DNA of 64,000 bases from Cohnella silvisoli (GTDB lineage: Bacteria; Bacillota; Bacilli; Paenibacillales; Paenibacillaceae). Made by a program: the position numbers and the translations under genes. Numbering within the stretch: the first letter of the stretch is position 1; each line of letters opens with the position of its first letter. Positions 1-8,581 of this stretch are shown piece after piece. Location of the stretch: contig NZ_JAIOAP010000019.1 of the NCBI RefSeq assembly GCF_021190915.1, positions 1 through 64,000 of the forward strand, written 5' to 3'. The notes beneath the pieces are model-generated. The model worked only from the letters and a program-made list of their open reading frames with translations. It was not told where the DNA came from and did not search any database.

Positions 1-30
1 TAGATTTCCGAGCTCATTGTAAGTTTTTAA

Positions 31-474
31 GGTCATGACTTCGAGCACGAAGATTCTAGGCTTCGCCTAGCCGAAATTCATCCCCTCCCTATAGAGGAAG
101 AGGACTTCTTTCGGATTGCCGTTAAAGGAAATAAAATTGGACTTTGGTATGATAGATCCTCATGGCCATATTATTGGTCTTCTTGGTTTGGATTTTTTGA
201 TCAAATTGATTGCGACTATCGATTTGAAGAATTTTGCTCTATTGATTGATGAAATTGGCTAAGGAACCCCCAATAGCTTTTCAAAAAGACCCGAATTCCT
301 CTAGATCCGATTCCGCTTAGAGATCGTTTAAATAAAGAAAAAACCTACCGACTGGGTAGATTTATTGGTATAAAAATTGAATCCTTACTTATTATTGAAA
401 TTCTTTCTGATAACATGAAGAATTTTAATTACTTCTCCAAATCCGATAAATATAACCCCACTAATAAACGATGA
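31..474 (+). pseudogene. Degraded ORF remnants, unrecognised
   Basis: Two open stretches in different frames follow each other without a start codon. The first ends at a TGA at 247-249 after an aromatic-rich stretch (WPYYWSSWFGFFDQIDCDY). The second runs to a TGA at 472-474 and is rich in Lys and Ile. Neither has an ATG with a ribosome site, and the first is preceded by an in-frame TAA at 28-30. I read this as the decayed end of one gene, but the family is not recognisable. The rest of the stretch up to 566 shows nothing else. Confidence 0.25.
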
Positions 475-566
475 AATAATAACCTCCAGACCATATACCC
501 ATCTTAAAGGATGTGGATCTGGACTGTAAGAAGATGCAGTACTGGGATCTTTTAATGAAGCACCGA

Positions 567-956
567 TTATAATCCTGCTAAAATACCAATAACCAAAACT
601 CCAATCTCAATCCCAATCCCGTTTAAGGTTTTAGCAACGCTATTTTCTTTGATTAAATTTGATTTGGAATCAATAACCTTTTGATTTGAATTTTCTAAAA
701 TATCATTAAGCTCCGAAGACATGCTGCTAACCTCTTTTCTTTTGGACTGACATAAAAGAAAGAAAGAAAGAAAGAAATTAATTAATGTAATAGCGGCAAG
801 GAAATCCAATACGGATGTCCATTTGTATACCTTATAAACTGAATCAAGAGAATCTGCACTGAAGGCATCAAATGAAAGCAGCAAAAGAAAAAAGAAACTT
901 AGTAATAACATAATTGATCCAATTAGCGCTAATATTGTTGCTAATCTCAGTTGCAT
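567..956 (-). CDS. Small membrane protein, unknown function
   Basis: A 129-residue protein with three hydrophobic segments: roughly residues 3-28, 46-69 and 113-128. A polar 40-residue loop lies between the second and third. The ATG at 956 is preferred over a TTG ten codons upstream because GGAGG sits 9 nt before it. No conserved motif is visible and no neighbour shares its strand and context. The region is AT-rich compared with the polysaccharide locus next door, so it may belong to an accessory segment with the remnants at 31-474. Function is unknown. Confidence 0.55.
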   Translation of the reverse strand: MQLRLATILALIGSIMLLLSFFFLLLLSFDAFSADSLDSVYKVYKWTSVLDFLAAITLINFFLSFFLLCQSKRKEVSSMSSELNDILENSNQKVIDSKSNLIKENSVAKTLNGIGIEIGVLVIGILAGL

Positions 957-1146
957 CTGTCTTTTCCTCCATTTCTGAATTTTCAAATTTTTAAGGCAAC
1001 TCTTAATCTACTAATCTTTCAGTGCTGTTGAATTATGTAGAATAGTGCAAAGACACACCAAACATATCATAATCACCTAAATGTTGGAAATGCATAAGCC
1101 GATTAATACGCTAATTAATCTATTATGGATCGCCGTAAATGCACGA

Positions 1147-1195
1147 AAACAAAGGCCTCTTAACAGTTCATTGAACCGAAGAGAAGCCTTTGTTT
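1147..1195 (-). terminator. Rho-independent terminator
   Basis: A long stem-loop: AACAAAGGC plus CTCTT pairs with AAGAG plus GCCTTTGTT around a 17-nt loop. On the minus strand it is followed by a T-rich stretch. It lies about 30 bp after the end of the decayed SLH coding tail, so it is the original terminator of the long minus-strand polysaccharide operon. Confidence 0.75.
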
Positions 1196-1226
1196 GCATT
1201 GCTGATAACGCTGCTAGATCGCTTGT

Positions 1227-2146
1227 TTAAATCAAATCCGATCTCCGAATCAGTCTCTGCACGAGAACCGCAACTTCCGCTCTGGAAATAAAGCTTTCGG
1301 AGCCAGCATCGTACTCGTCCGGCCAGTGACGATGCCTGCATGCAAGCTATCGGCGATGCCGCTGATCGCCCATCCGGAAGCGCTCGCAGCATCCGCATAT
1401 GGACTTAGCAGGACAGCCGCCTCTCTTCTCGGAAGCTTTGCTCGCAAATCGGTCATTTTCATTGCTTTAGCGATGATCGCCATCGACTGCTCCCGCGTAA
1501 TGATATCCTGCGGATGGAATGTTCCGTCTCCGTAGCCGCTGATCAAACTGTATGCATAAGCGGTTTGTACCGCTTCATTGTACCAGTCCGAACTGCTCAC
1601 ATCAGAGAACGGGGACGAACCGCTTTCGGGCTTCAGCCCCAGGCCGCGCGCGAGGATCTTCACAAACTCTGCCCGCGTAATCTGCTGATCCGGCTTGAAC
1701 AAGCCATTCCCGATTCCGGTTACGACCATCCGCGAGCCCAATTCGTTTACCGCCGCTTTCGCTCAGTGATTTGCGACATTCGAGAATTCCAACGGATGCC
1801 GGACGATGGCGTACGTGTTATTCGTCCTGCTGCTGATCTGCGCATACAATGCGCCGTCGATATTCACGACTTTCGTAGGGACATGGCGTACGGAAGCCTA
1901 GTACCCTTACCAAGTTTCGCGGGCATTTCTTGAATGTCGATTTGCTCCGCAGGTAGTCTATACATCGCGCGATCCGTTTGGATCACGATGACAGCCTGCC
2001 TCTGCTCCATATCTTTCACCAATTGACCGTTCAATTCGCCAATCGCGACATCGGACGTGCCGGGGACCTTAACCGGTGATCGGACTGCCTCCATTAACCG
2101 TTGGAGACGCAAAGCTGATCGTCGCTTTACCATCGCTTGCGGTTGC
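1227..2146 (-). pseudogene. Decayed C-terminal tail with three SLH domains
   Basis: This is the former C-terminus of the beta-helix protein at 2147-6445. Reading on past its TAG (2147-2149) in the same frame gives a fibronectin-III-like stretch (DGKATISFASPTVNGGSPIT) that ends at a TAA. A second frame (about 1880-2075) encodes the segment found in Paenibacillus S-layer proteins just before the SLH repeats (VIQTDRAMYRLPAEQIDI). The third segment carries SLH repeats (ITRAEFVKILARGLGL; ITREQSMAIIAKAM). In it a TGA at 1763-1765 replaces the Trp of the first SLH motif (ANH-stop-AKAAVNELGS). The third repeat (ISRAEVAVLVQRL) lies in a shifted frame that ends at 1227. At least one internal deletion is implied. 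Several independent lesions make true decay likelier than a single sequencing error. Confidence 0.8.
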
Positions 2147-5100
2147 CTATACCTTCTTTGGAGCATTGGGTACCTTAATGACCTTTACCTTGCAAGTTGT
2201 CGTGTAATCGCCGGATGCTGCGGTCACTGTAATTGTCGCCGTGCCCGCTCCGACTGGCGTAACAACGCCGTCGGTTACCGTTGCAACGCTTGTATCCGAG
2301 CTGCTCCACGTTACGTGTCGGTTCGTCGCATTAAGCGGCTCTATCGTTGCCGTTAGTAGTTTGGTCAATCCGCCAAGCTTCAGAGTCAATGATGATTTAT
2401 TGATCTTTACTCCGGTCGCACCAACCTCTGGCGCAAGCGCCGTTATTTCTTGAACCACCACATTATCGAACAAGGCGGCATCGGTACTATACAGCCTAAA
2501 ACCGACTTTTCCGGAGCTGAAAGTGTTATCCTCCAAACGATCTACCAAAACTCCGTTCACGTACGTCGTTATTTTCGATCCGTCCGCTTCGATTTTGATA
2601 TGGGACATCGTGCCCGGGGTCATAACCGCGACGGAAGGAAGAAAGATAAACGGTTTGATGCTTTGCCAGTTGCCCGCGACTTTCTTCAAAAATCCAAGCG
2701 TGCCGTTGCTAAACTGCCACATATAATAATTGTTATCATCCTGGGCTCGGAACGATAGACCCATATACCCGCTTGTAATGGAAGCATCCAACTCGTATGA
2801 ATAATTCGTCCAATCGCTTCCGGCCGCGCTTCTCATTGTCTCGTTATCGGTCAGCGCAAGCTGGCCGTTACCGGTCGTTGCATGGCTCGTATTCTCCCAT
2901 TTGCTCAACCCGTCGTTGAAATCATCGGTCAAGAGCGCCCCTGGCGGAAACGAAGAAGGCGGCGTAATCGGATTGCGGATCGGACTGACGACAACGTTAT
3001 CATATGCTGCTTTATCCGCGACCCCGGTCCAAAACCCGACCGTTCCGGCGCTAAATGTATTGTCCGTCGTTGTATCGACAAGAATATCATCGATATACGT
3101 TTTGATGACGGACCCTTTTACTTCGATTTTGTAATGATGCGGGATGTCCGTAACGAGACTTATCGGCAGGGCAATATAAGGCTTTACCATCTGCCAATTG
3201 CCCCCGACTCTCTTCATGGAGGCAAGGGCGCCATAACTGAATTGCCACATGTAAAAGTTGTTGTCGTCCGTCGCTCTGAACGACAGCCCCATGTAACCAT
3301 TGCCCGTAATCGTGACATCGGTTTCGTACGAATAATCCGTCCAATCGTTGCCGATCGAGCTTCTCATGAAAGCATTGTTCGATAAATCGAGCCGTCCGCC
3401 GTTAATCGTGGCATTCGTCGTATTGACCCACTTGCTTAAATCGCTTCCGAAATCATCCGTCATCCACGCATCCTCCGGGAAAACAGGATCCGGCGGTAGC
3501 GTCACGGAGGCCGTACCCGCAGGTCCGCTTCCCCACACTTCCATCTCGTATACGGCCGGGCCTACACGCGAATCGCTTCCGTAACCCGCCGTACTGTAAA
3601 ACCGTACATAACGAGCGTTGACCGCATCGAATCGGTACGCAATTTGGCCGGTCGAGTTGTTGCGGTCCCTTGCTACCGTCGTATACGTACTGAAGTTCAC
3701 GTCATCGCTGACTTGGATCTCATAATCCTTCCCTGCTTCCCGCTTATCGAAATTGCCGAAGTTCAGCGCAACCCGGGATATGTTCTTGGATGAACCGAGA
3801 TCGGCCTGCAGCCATGTCGGCATCCCGCTCGCTCCGACCCATTTGGTTCTTGTATTGCCGTCAAAGGCATTCAACGCGGACATATACCGATTGGAATTCT
3901 TCGCGGTTCCGGTAGCCGCGTAACGAACGAGCCCATCCCCTCCGCCCCCATATAACGTATTCAGCACGTTTAACGAGTTGGAGGTGACGACTTGCTCGAT
4001 CGATTCATGGAACGGACCTTTGGGCAATATCGTCTCGAACCCGGCAATCCCGTCATGATAGGCGTCGTAGGTAGGCACATAGCCCGAATCACCGTTGACG
4101 TTCGCGCTTAACAGCGTAATCGGAAATGGCGATTTCGTGCGGATATTCGCGCCGATTTCGACGAACGGCTCGCTATCGACGCCGATGAAGGCGATGTCCG
4201 AACCGATCTTGGCCCCGCTAAAGGTGAGGTCGTAAGTATCGTAGACATTTCCCGGTATGGCGTCGACCGTTTGAGTCGCCTGATAGGCATCGATCGGCTC
4301 CGTTAACGGCCTAGGAACCACATTGTTAATAAACGGGATGATTTCTTTGCCGAATTGCAGTCCTCTTGTAACAATCGTGTTGTAATCCGCATTTTTGCTT
4401 TCATAAATATCAGGTCCGGCATCTCCATAAAATCCGTTAAGGAACAATGCGATAAAATCGGAATTCAAGCTGCTGTATTGCGATTCGATATAGTTGATGC
4501 CGATACCCGTCAACTCCGTGGTGATTTTGCTCCAATTGGCCGGAGTTTCATTGCCGAGACCGGTATTGTGAACCGGGTAGTTGATTGCGGCAGCGATAGG
4601 CACACCGTCGGAAACTCTGGTAAATTTCAATCCGACGAATCGGTTGTCGTAGGCAAGGTTGGGGGATACGCCATAAGCCGGCCTGCGATTCACCCCAAGA
4701 TTATTCCGGTCGACGATATACCCCATATTGGCAGGCGTCAAGTTGGAAATCGCGGATTCGATTCCCATAACGAAGCGTTGCAAAACCGTTTCATCCGTAA
4801 TCGTCTCCGGACCCTGATGATTGTGAGTCGGAATGACGAATACTTGATTGATTGGAACTCCGGCCGCGTCGGCGAACCGTTGCAAAGTGCCCGTAGGGAA
4901 AATACGCGTCGGATCCCGCGCAAGCTCATCGTACAACGCCATATCCGGAACAACGAAAACCAATCTTTTATGGGTCAAACTGTCTTCGAGCACCATAAAT
5001 CGCGTGTAGATGTGATCGAGAATATCTTCCGGCACGACAGCTTCAACGCCCCAATCCGTTCTCGTATTCGCGGTAGGCGTAATATCAATTTTAGACACCC

Positions 5101-6445
5101 CAACTTTCAACCGGGATGAGGCGGGTTCAGGTGAAACTCCGGTACCGAATACCGAGATTCCGCTAGAATTCCAGACCTTATTAGACGAAGCGAAGGTCAT
5201 TGGAGAAATAACGGCGGAATCGAATAATTGGGAATCGTTCTGCAAATAAATGCTGCTGTTGCTTATAACGCCCGTATTACCTGTCCCTACCCAGTACGAT
5301 TGATTGCCGGCGTACTTGGAAACATTATTATTTGGGAGTGTACAATGATCCACTACGATGTCTGTATTGTTCTGATAGATATCAAACGCGGCACCGACAT
5401 TATCGTGCAAATTGCAGCCGCTTAGCTTAATATTTTGATTGCCTTTGCTAATATCGACGCCGGAACCGTTGATTGAATCGCCGAATAACAACGTATTCTT
5501 AACCTCAACATTCTCTAATAGCAAGTCGCTGCTTCCGATCACCTCGATCCCGGCTACCCCGTTGCTGTCCCCTTTTAGATAGCCTGTTTGATCTACGGTT
5601 ACGTGATCTGCGCCGCCTCCAGTCGTATGACTGAAACGCAAGCTTCTGCCTCCATAGTTCTGCGTAAACGTACTGTTAATCACATTGAAGTTTCCCATCT
5701 GGTTGTTCGTGAGAAGATCAGTATATTGATGGTTCAAGTCGCTTCCGTTTGAGGTAAATGTGGTAAAAACTCCCGTTTCTGTCCGATAAAATGTATTGTC
5801 TATGAGCGTTACATTGCTTATGATTCGTTTGCCCCCCACGGAATCTACGCCGCCGATCGTAAATCCCGTTCCGGTATAGAGATCCGGGTATGGCACCCGC
5901 ATTTTTCCTGCCGCTGCGTCATAATAAGCCGGATTGGCAATTTCGGAATCATGAAAATAGCAATTTTCAACCCAGATAAAGTCATGGTCGTAAGTGTTGT
6001 TGAACCATACGCTGATGCCTGCCGGAATAGGACCGAACTCCAGATTTTTTATTTTATAGCCGCTGTAGTCCACGATTTTAATTCCATAGACGTTAGTAGC
6101 TTCGCTCCCGGATAGAATCGGCCTATTTCCGGTTCCATAGGAAGAAATTACGATAGGGTTGTTCGCGGTTCCGTTCCCTTGGGGATAAAAGGTCGTTCCC
6201 GTCCAGGTGTCTCCGCTCTTGAGAAGAATCTGATCGCCCGGTTGAAAGACGATAGTATTGGCCTTCTCAAAAGTTTTCCAAGGGGTGGACGGACTGGTCC
6301 CGTTGTTGGAATCGTCGCCCATGCTAAAGCTGACATAATAGATACGTCCGGCCGCATATGCCGGTTTTCCCGGAAAAATCGGAATCGTCAGTAGAGTAGT
6401 CAGAACCATAAACAAAATAAAGCGTTTACTTTTGAACGCGATCAT
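2147..6445 (-). CDS. Secreted multidomain protein: beta-helix, ceramidase-like, F5/8C, LamG-like, Big_2
   Basis: A 1432-residue exported protein. ATG 6445 is chosen over a TTG two codons upstream because AGAGAGG lies 8 nt before it. Domains in order are a signal peptide (cleaved near PAYA-AG), then a right-handed beta-helix (about 33-430) like polysaccharide lyase and epimerase scaffolds. A neutral-ceramidase-like N-terminal domain (about 445-845) opens with VGVSKIDITP and carries THNHQGP in place of the usual THTHSGP metal motif. Next come an F5/8 type C carbohydrate-binding domain, two LamG/DUF1080-like jelly rolls of about 150 residues each, and a Big_2 domain ending at the stop. The SLH anchor that should follow is broken, so the protein is probably released rather than wall-bound. 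It is the last gene of the operon. The fusion suggests glycan or glycolipid breakdown at the surface; the substrate is unknown. Confidence 0.8.
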   Translation of the reverse strand: MIAFKSKRFILFMVLTTLLTIPIFPGKPAYAAGRIYYVSFSMGDDSNNGTSPSTPWKTFEKANTIVFQPGDQILLKSGDTWTGTTFYPQGNGTANNPIVISSYGTGNRPILSGSEATNVYGIKIVDYSGYKIKNLEFGPIPAGISVWFNNTYDHDFIWVENCYFHDSEIANPAYYDAAAGKMRVPYPDLYTGTGFTIGGVDSVGGKRIISNVTLIDNTFYRTETGVFTTFTSNGSDLNHQYTDLLTNNQMGNFNVINSTFTQNYGGRSLRFSHTTGGGADHVTVDQTGYLKGDSNGVAGIEVIGSSDLLLENVEVKNTLLFGDSINGSGVDISKGNQNIKLSGCNLHDNVGAAFDIYQNNTDIVVDHCTLPNNNVSKYAGNQSYWVGTGNTGVISNSSIYLQNDSQLFDSAVISPMTFASSNKVWNSSGISVFGTGVSPEPASSRLKVGVSKIDITPTANTRTDWGVEAVVPEDILDHIYTRFMVLEDSLTHKRLVFVVPDMALYDELARDPTRIFPTGTLQRFADAAGVPINQVFVIPTHNHQGPETITDETVLQRFVMGIESAISNLTPANMGYIVDRNNLGVNRRPAYGVSPNLAYDNRFVGLKFTRVSDGVPIAAAINYPVHNTGLGNETPANWSKITTELTGIGINYIESQYSSLNSDFIALFLNGFYGDAGPDIYESKNADYNTIVTRGLQFGKEIIPFINNVVPRPLTEPIDAYQATQTVDAIPGNVYDTYDLTFSGAKIGSDIAFIGVDSEPFVEIGANIRTKSPFPITLLSANVNGDSGYVPTYDAYHDGIAGFETILPKGPFHESIEQVVTSNSLNVLNTLYGGGGDGLVRYAATGTAKNSNRYMSALNAFDGNTRTKWVGASGMPTWLQADLGSSKNISRVALNFGNFDKREAGKDYEIQVSDDVNFSTYTTVARDRNNSTGQIAYRFDAVNARYVRFYSTAGYGSDSRVGPAVYEMEVWGSGPAGTASVTLPPDPVFPEDAWMTDDFGSDLSKWVNTTNATINGGRLDLSNNAFMRSSIGNDWTDYSYETDVTITGNGYMGLSFRATDDNNFYMWQFSYGALASMKRVGGNWQMVKPYIALPISLVTDIPHHYKIEVKGSVIKTYIDDILVDTTTDNTFSAGTVGFWTGVADKAAYDNVVVSPIRNPITPPSSFPPGALLTDDFNDGLSKWENTSHATTGNGQLALTDNETMRSAAGSDWTNYSYELDASITSGYMGLSFRAQDDNNYYMWQFSNGTLGFLKKVAGNWQSIKPFIFLPSVAVMTPGTMSHIKIEADGSKITTYVNGVLVDRLEDNTFSSGKVGFRLYSTDAALFDNVVVQEITALAPEVGATGVKINKSSLTLKLGGLTKLLTATIEPLNATNRHVTWSSSDTSVATVTDGVVTPVGAGTATITVTAASGDYTTTCKVKVIKVPNAPKKV

Positions 6446-6464
6446 GGTCAATCCCTCTCTTCGT

Positions 6465-8552
6465 TTAGGGTTGGATCCCTACCGACAGCAATCCCATCGA
6501 AGGAATCGAACAGCGAATCTTCAAATACCCGTAGGTTCCATCGTTGCGATATTCGAAATCCGATGAAAGCCGAGCTTGCGTGGTTTCCGGCATTAGGAGC
6601 TCGATCGATTCGCCAACGACAATGCTCGGATCAAGCCTCAGCACCGGATTGCGAATCGGATCCAGATGATTGTTTTGAATGCCGATCGCCAGTCTGGCAC
6701 CGCCTAGCTTCTTGCGGCAAATGACGCGTACGTCGGGATGGCCGTTAACCGTAACGGCCACCGGCACGCGGTTCACCCATGCCAGACAGCGGGTTAGTTG
6801 CTCCTGACGCGCATAGTTGTAGACCAATTGCACGCCGTTTCGGGCTTGATAAAAGTCGAAAGCCATCACGCAAAACCGTCTTCCCTGCCCATTCTCGTAC
6901 AGGAAGACGGCAGGGTAACGCTCGTCCTCGCCGTTTCCTTCGAAGCGGCTAATGACGGTCGCTCCTTCTAGGACGTCGAATGCCCGATAGATCCCTTCCC
7001 CGGAAGTCAGAAGCCAGATAAGATGGCCCGTGTAGCTGCCGCTAAAAATTTCCTCCGAGAAAGATTCGAACCGCGGCGCCTTTCCCGCATTGCTCGACCG
7101 GAAGCCTACGTCTATTCCCCGCTCCGCGAGCCAGATTGCGGCCGTGGCATCCAGAATCGCGCCGCGGTCCAGAAGCCGTTCCAATTCCTCGTCCGGCAAC
7201 CCGGCGGCTCCATAGCCGGACAGCAGCACGGGACCCTCGTTGTCCTCGTAGGCGACGGGAATGCCGAGCCGTGCCAGGTAACGAAGCGCCACCGGTTCCT
7301 CAGGCCAAGTCGCGGCGCTTTGCCCGATATCTTCGGGCATCGCGACATGCATGAAATTGTTTGGCCGATACACCGGCGTAACGCCGACATCGCCGTAATC
7401 AGCAGGAAAAAACCGACTCAACGCCGCGTAGTACGGAGCCGACTCCTCCTGAAGCGCCACATAACCCGGCTCATGATCTGGAGGCGGCGAATAAACGACC
7501 GGATAGTGGATCATCCCGGGAAACCCTGCCGTAATGAGCCCTTGCTGGTAGGCGTGCAGCATCGAGGAAGAACAATGATACCGGGTATGAGGGAACGTAT
7601 CTCCTTCTGCCGCAAGCTCGACGCCCCACCTGCCGGCCCAACTCTGTTGAAGCCGCGTTAATTCAATTACCCAACCGGCTTGGGACGGTTCCTTGGCCCA
7701 GTAAGGAGCTCCGATCGTCCGCAGGAAAGGTTGGGTCGGGCCTGCAAGCGCTTGCAGCAGCGACAGCATGTCCACCCCTTCGTTGCTCCATAACGTCATG
7801 CCCGTCGCCAGGCCGATTCTTGCCGCCGGATTGACGGCATGAACGGCCTGCTCGATCCGCTGCGCAAAGCCGAGCAGAGATTCGCCGAGCACTTCCAACC
7901 ATGCCCTGCGGATTTCGTTCGGTTTTCCCTGCAGAGCTTGCTTGATTAACTGTTCCCGCTCCATCCTGATGCCCGTTTTCTCCTGAAACGCCTGCAGATG
8001 CAGCGGGCAGAAACAGCCGACCGACGCGTCCGGCTTATGCGTATGAAGCCGGAAATCGTCGTCCAGCAGAATCAGTCCGACACCCGACTCCGCCATGACG
8101 GCAAGCGCCTCGCCGATATAGCCGGCAAATGCCTTATCCAGCGGGCAATAACAGCCCGCGGCTTCCTTGCCCTCAGGACCGACGATTTGCTGAAAGGCGG
8201 CATCCCCTCCCGCCGACAAACTGCCTCCGTGACCGATCGTATGGCCGAGCCAAAACGCCGGTTCGATATCCAACGCTTGCAAATCGGCGATCCGTTCGCG
8301 CAGAAGATCCGACCATACCCGGTAGAGCTCCAAACTTGGCGTGTCGATCGTTTCCTGTCTTGGAAGCGGCTCAAGCATGGCGTCTCCGACAATGCTCTTC
8401 TTCACCTTTACCGGCGTGCGGCAAATGTTATCGAGCGGAGCGAATAACAACGCCCGATCCGCCTTCATTTTACGAAGAATGTCTAAATAATCTTCCCACT
8501 GTCGTTCCCGAAACGGGACAAGCGGGATCGTGACGGAACTATGCATGGACAT
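6465..8552 (-). CDS. Putative TIM-barrel glycoside-hydrolase-like protein (large paralog)
   Basis: A 695-residue cytoplasmic protein with no signal peptide. The start is ATG 8552 because GGGGAGGA lies 7 nt upstream; a longer frame would run into the preceding gene. It contains LLDDD (162-166) followed by GCFC (179-182), an earlier GCYC (143-146), and AEGDTFP (315-321). The paralog at 12812-14422 has matching LDDD, GCFC and SETTCFP motifs in the same order. The pattern of an acidic strand end followed by a second acid about 150 residues later resembles retaining glycosidases of alpha-amylase or alpha-galactosidase fold, but I cannot assign a GH family. It sits between a GH106-like enzyme and the beta-helix protein, so an intracellular role in oligosaccharide breakdown is inferred. 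Confidence 0.6.
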   Translation of the reverse strand: MSMHSSVTIPLVPFRERQWEDYLDILRKMKADRALLFAPLDNICRTPVKVKKSIVGDAMLEPLPRQETIDTPSLELYRVWSDLLRERIADLQALDIEPAFWLGHTIGHGGSLSAGGDAAFQQIVGPEGKEAAGCYCPLDKAFAGYIGEALAVMAESGVGLILLDDDFRLHTHKPDASVGCFCPLHLQAFQEKTGIRMEREQLIKQALQGKPNEIRRAWLEVLGESLLGFAQRIEQAVHAVNPAARIGLATGMTLWSNEGVDMLSLLQALAGPTQPFLRTIGAPYWAKEPSQAGWVIELTRLQQSWAGRWGVELAAEGDTFPHTRYHCSSSMLHAYQQGLITAGFPGMIHYPVVYSPPPDHEPGYVALQEESAPYYAALSRFFPADYGDVGVTPVYRPNNFMHVAMPEDIGQSAATWPEEPVALRYLARLGIPVAYEDNEGPVLLSGYGAAGLPDEELERLLDRGAILDATAAIWLAERGIDVGFRSSNAGKAPRFESFSEEIFSGSYTGHLIWLLTSGEGIYRAFDVLEGATVISRFEGNGEDERYPAVFLYENGQGRRFCVMAFDFYQARNGVQLVYNYARQEQLTRCLAWVNRVPVAVTVNGHPDVRVICRKKLGGARLAIGIQNNHLDPIRNPVLRLDPSIVVGESIELLMPETTQARLSSDFEYRNDGTYGYLKIRCSIPSMGLLSVGIQP

Positions 8553-8581
8553 GCGGTAATCCTCCCCGCTGCTGTGAATTG

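Noticed and set aside
1326-1933. Plus-strand ORFs opposite the SLH tail
   Set aside because: They are shadows of the SLH coding sequence, which is recognisable on the minus strand.
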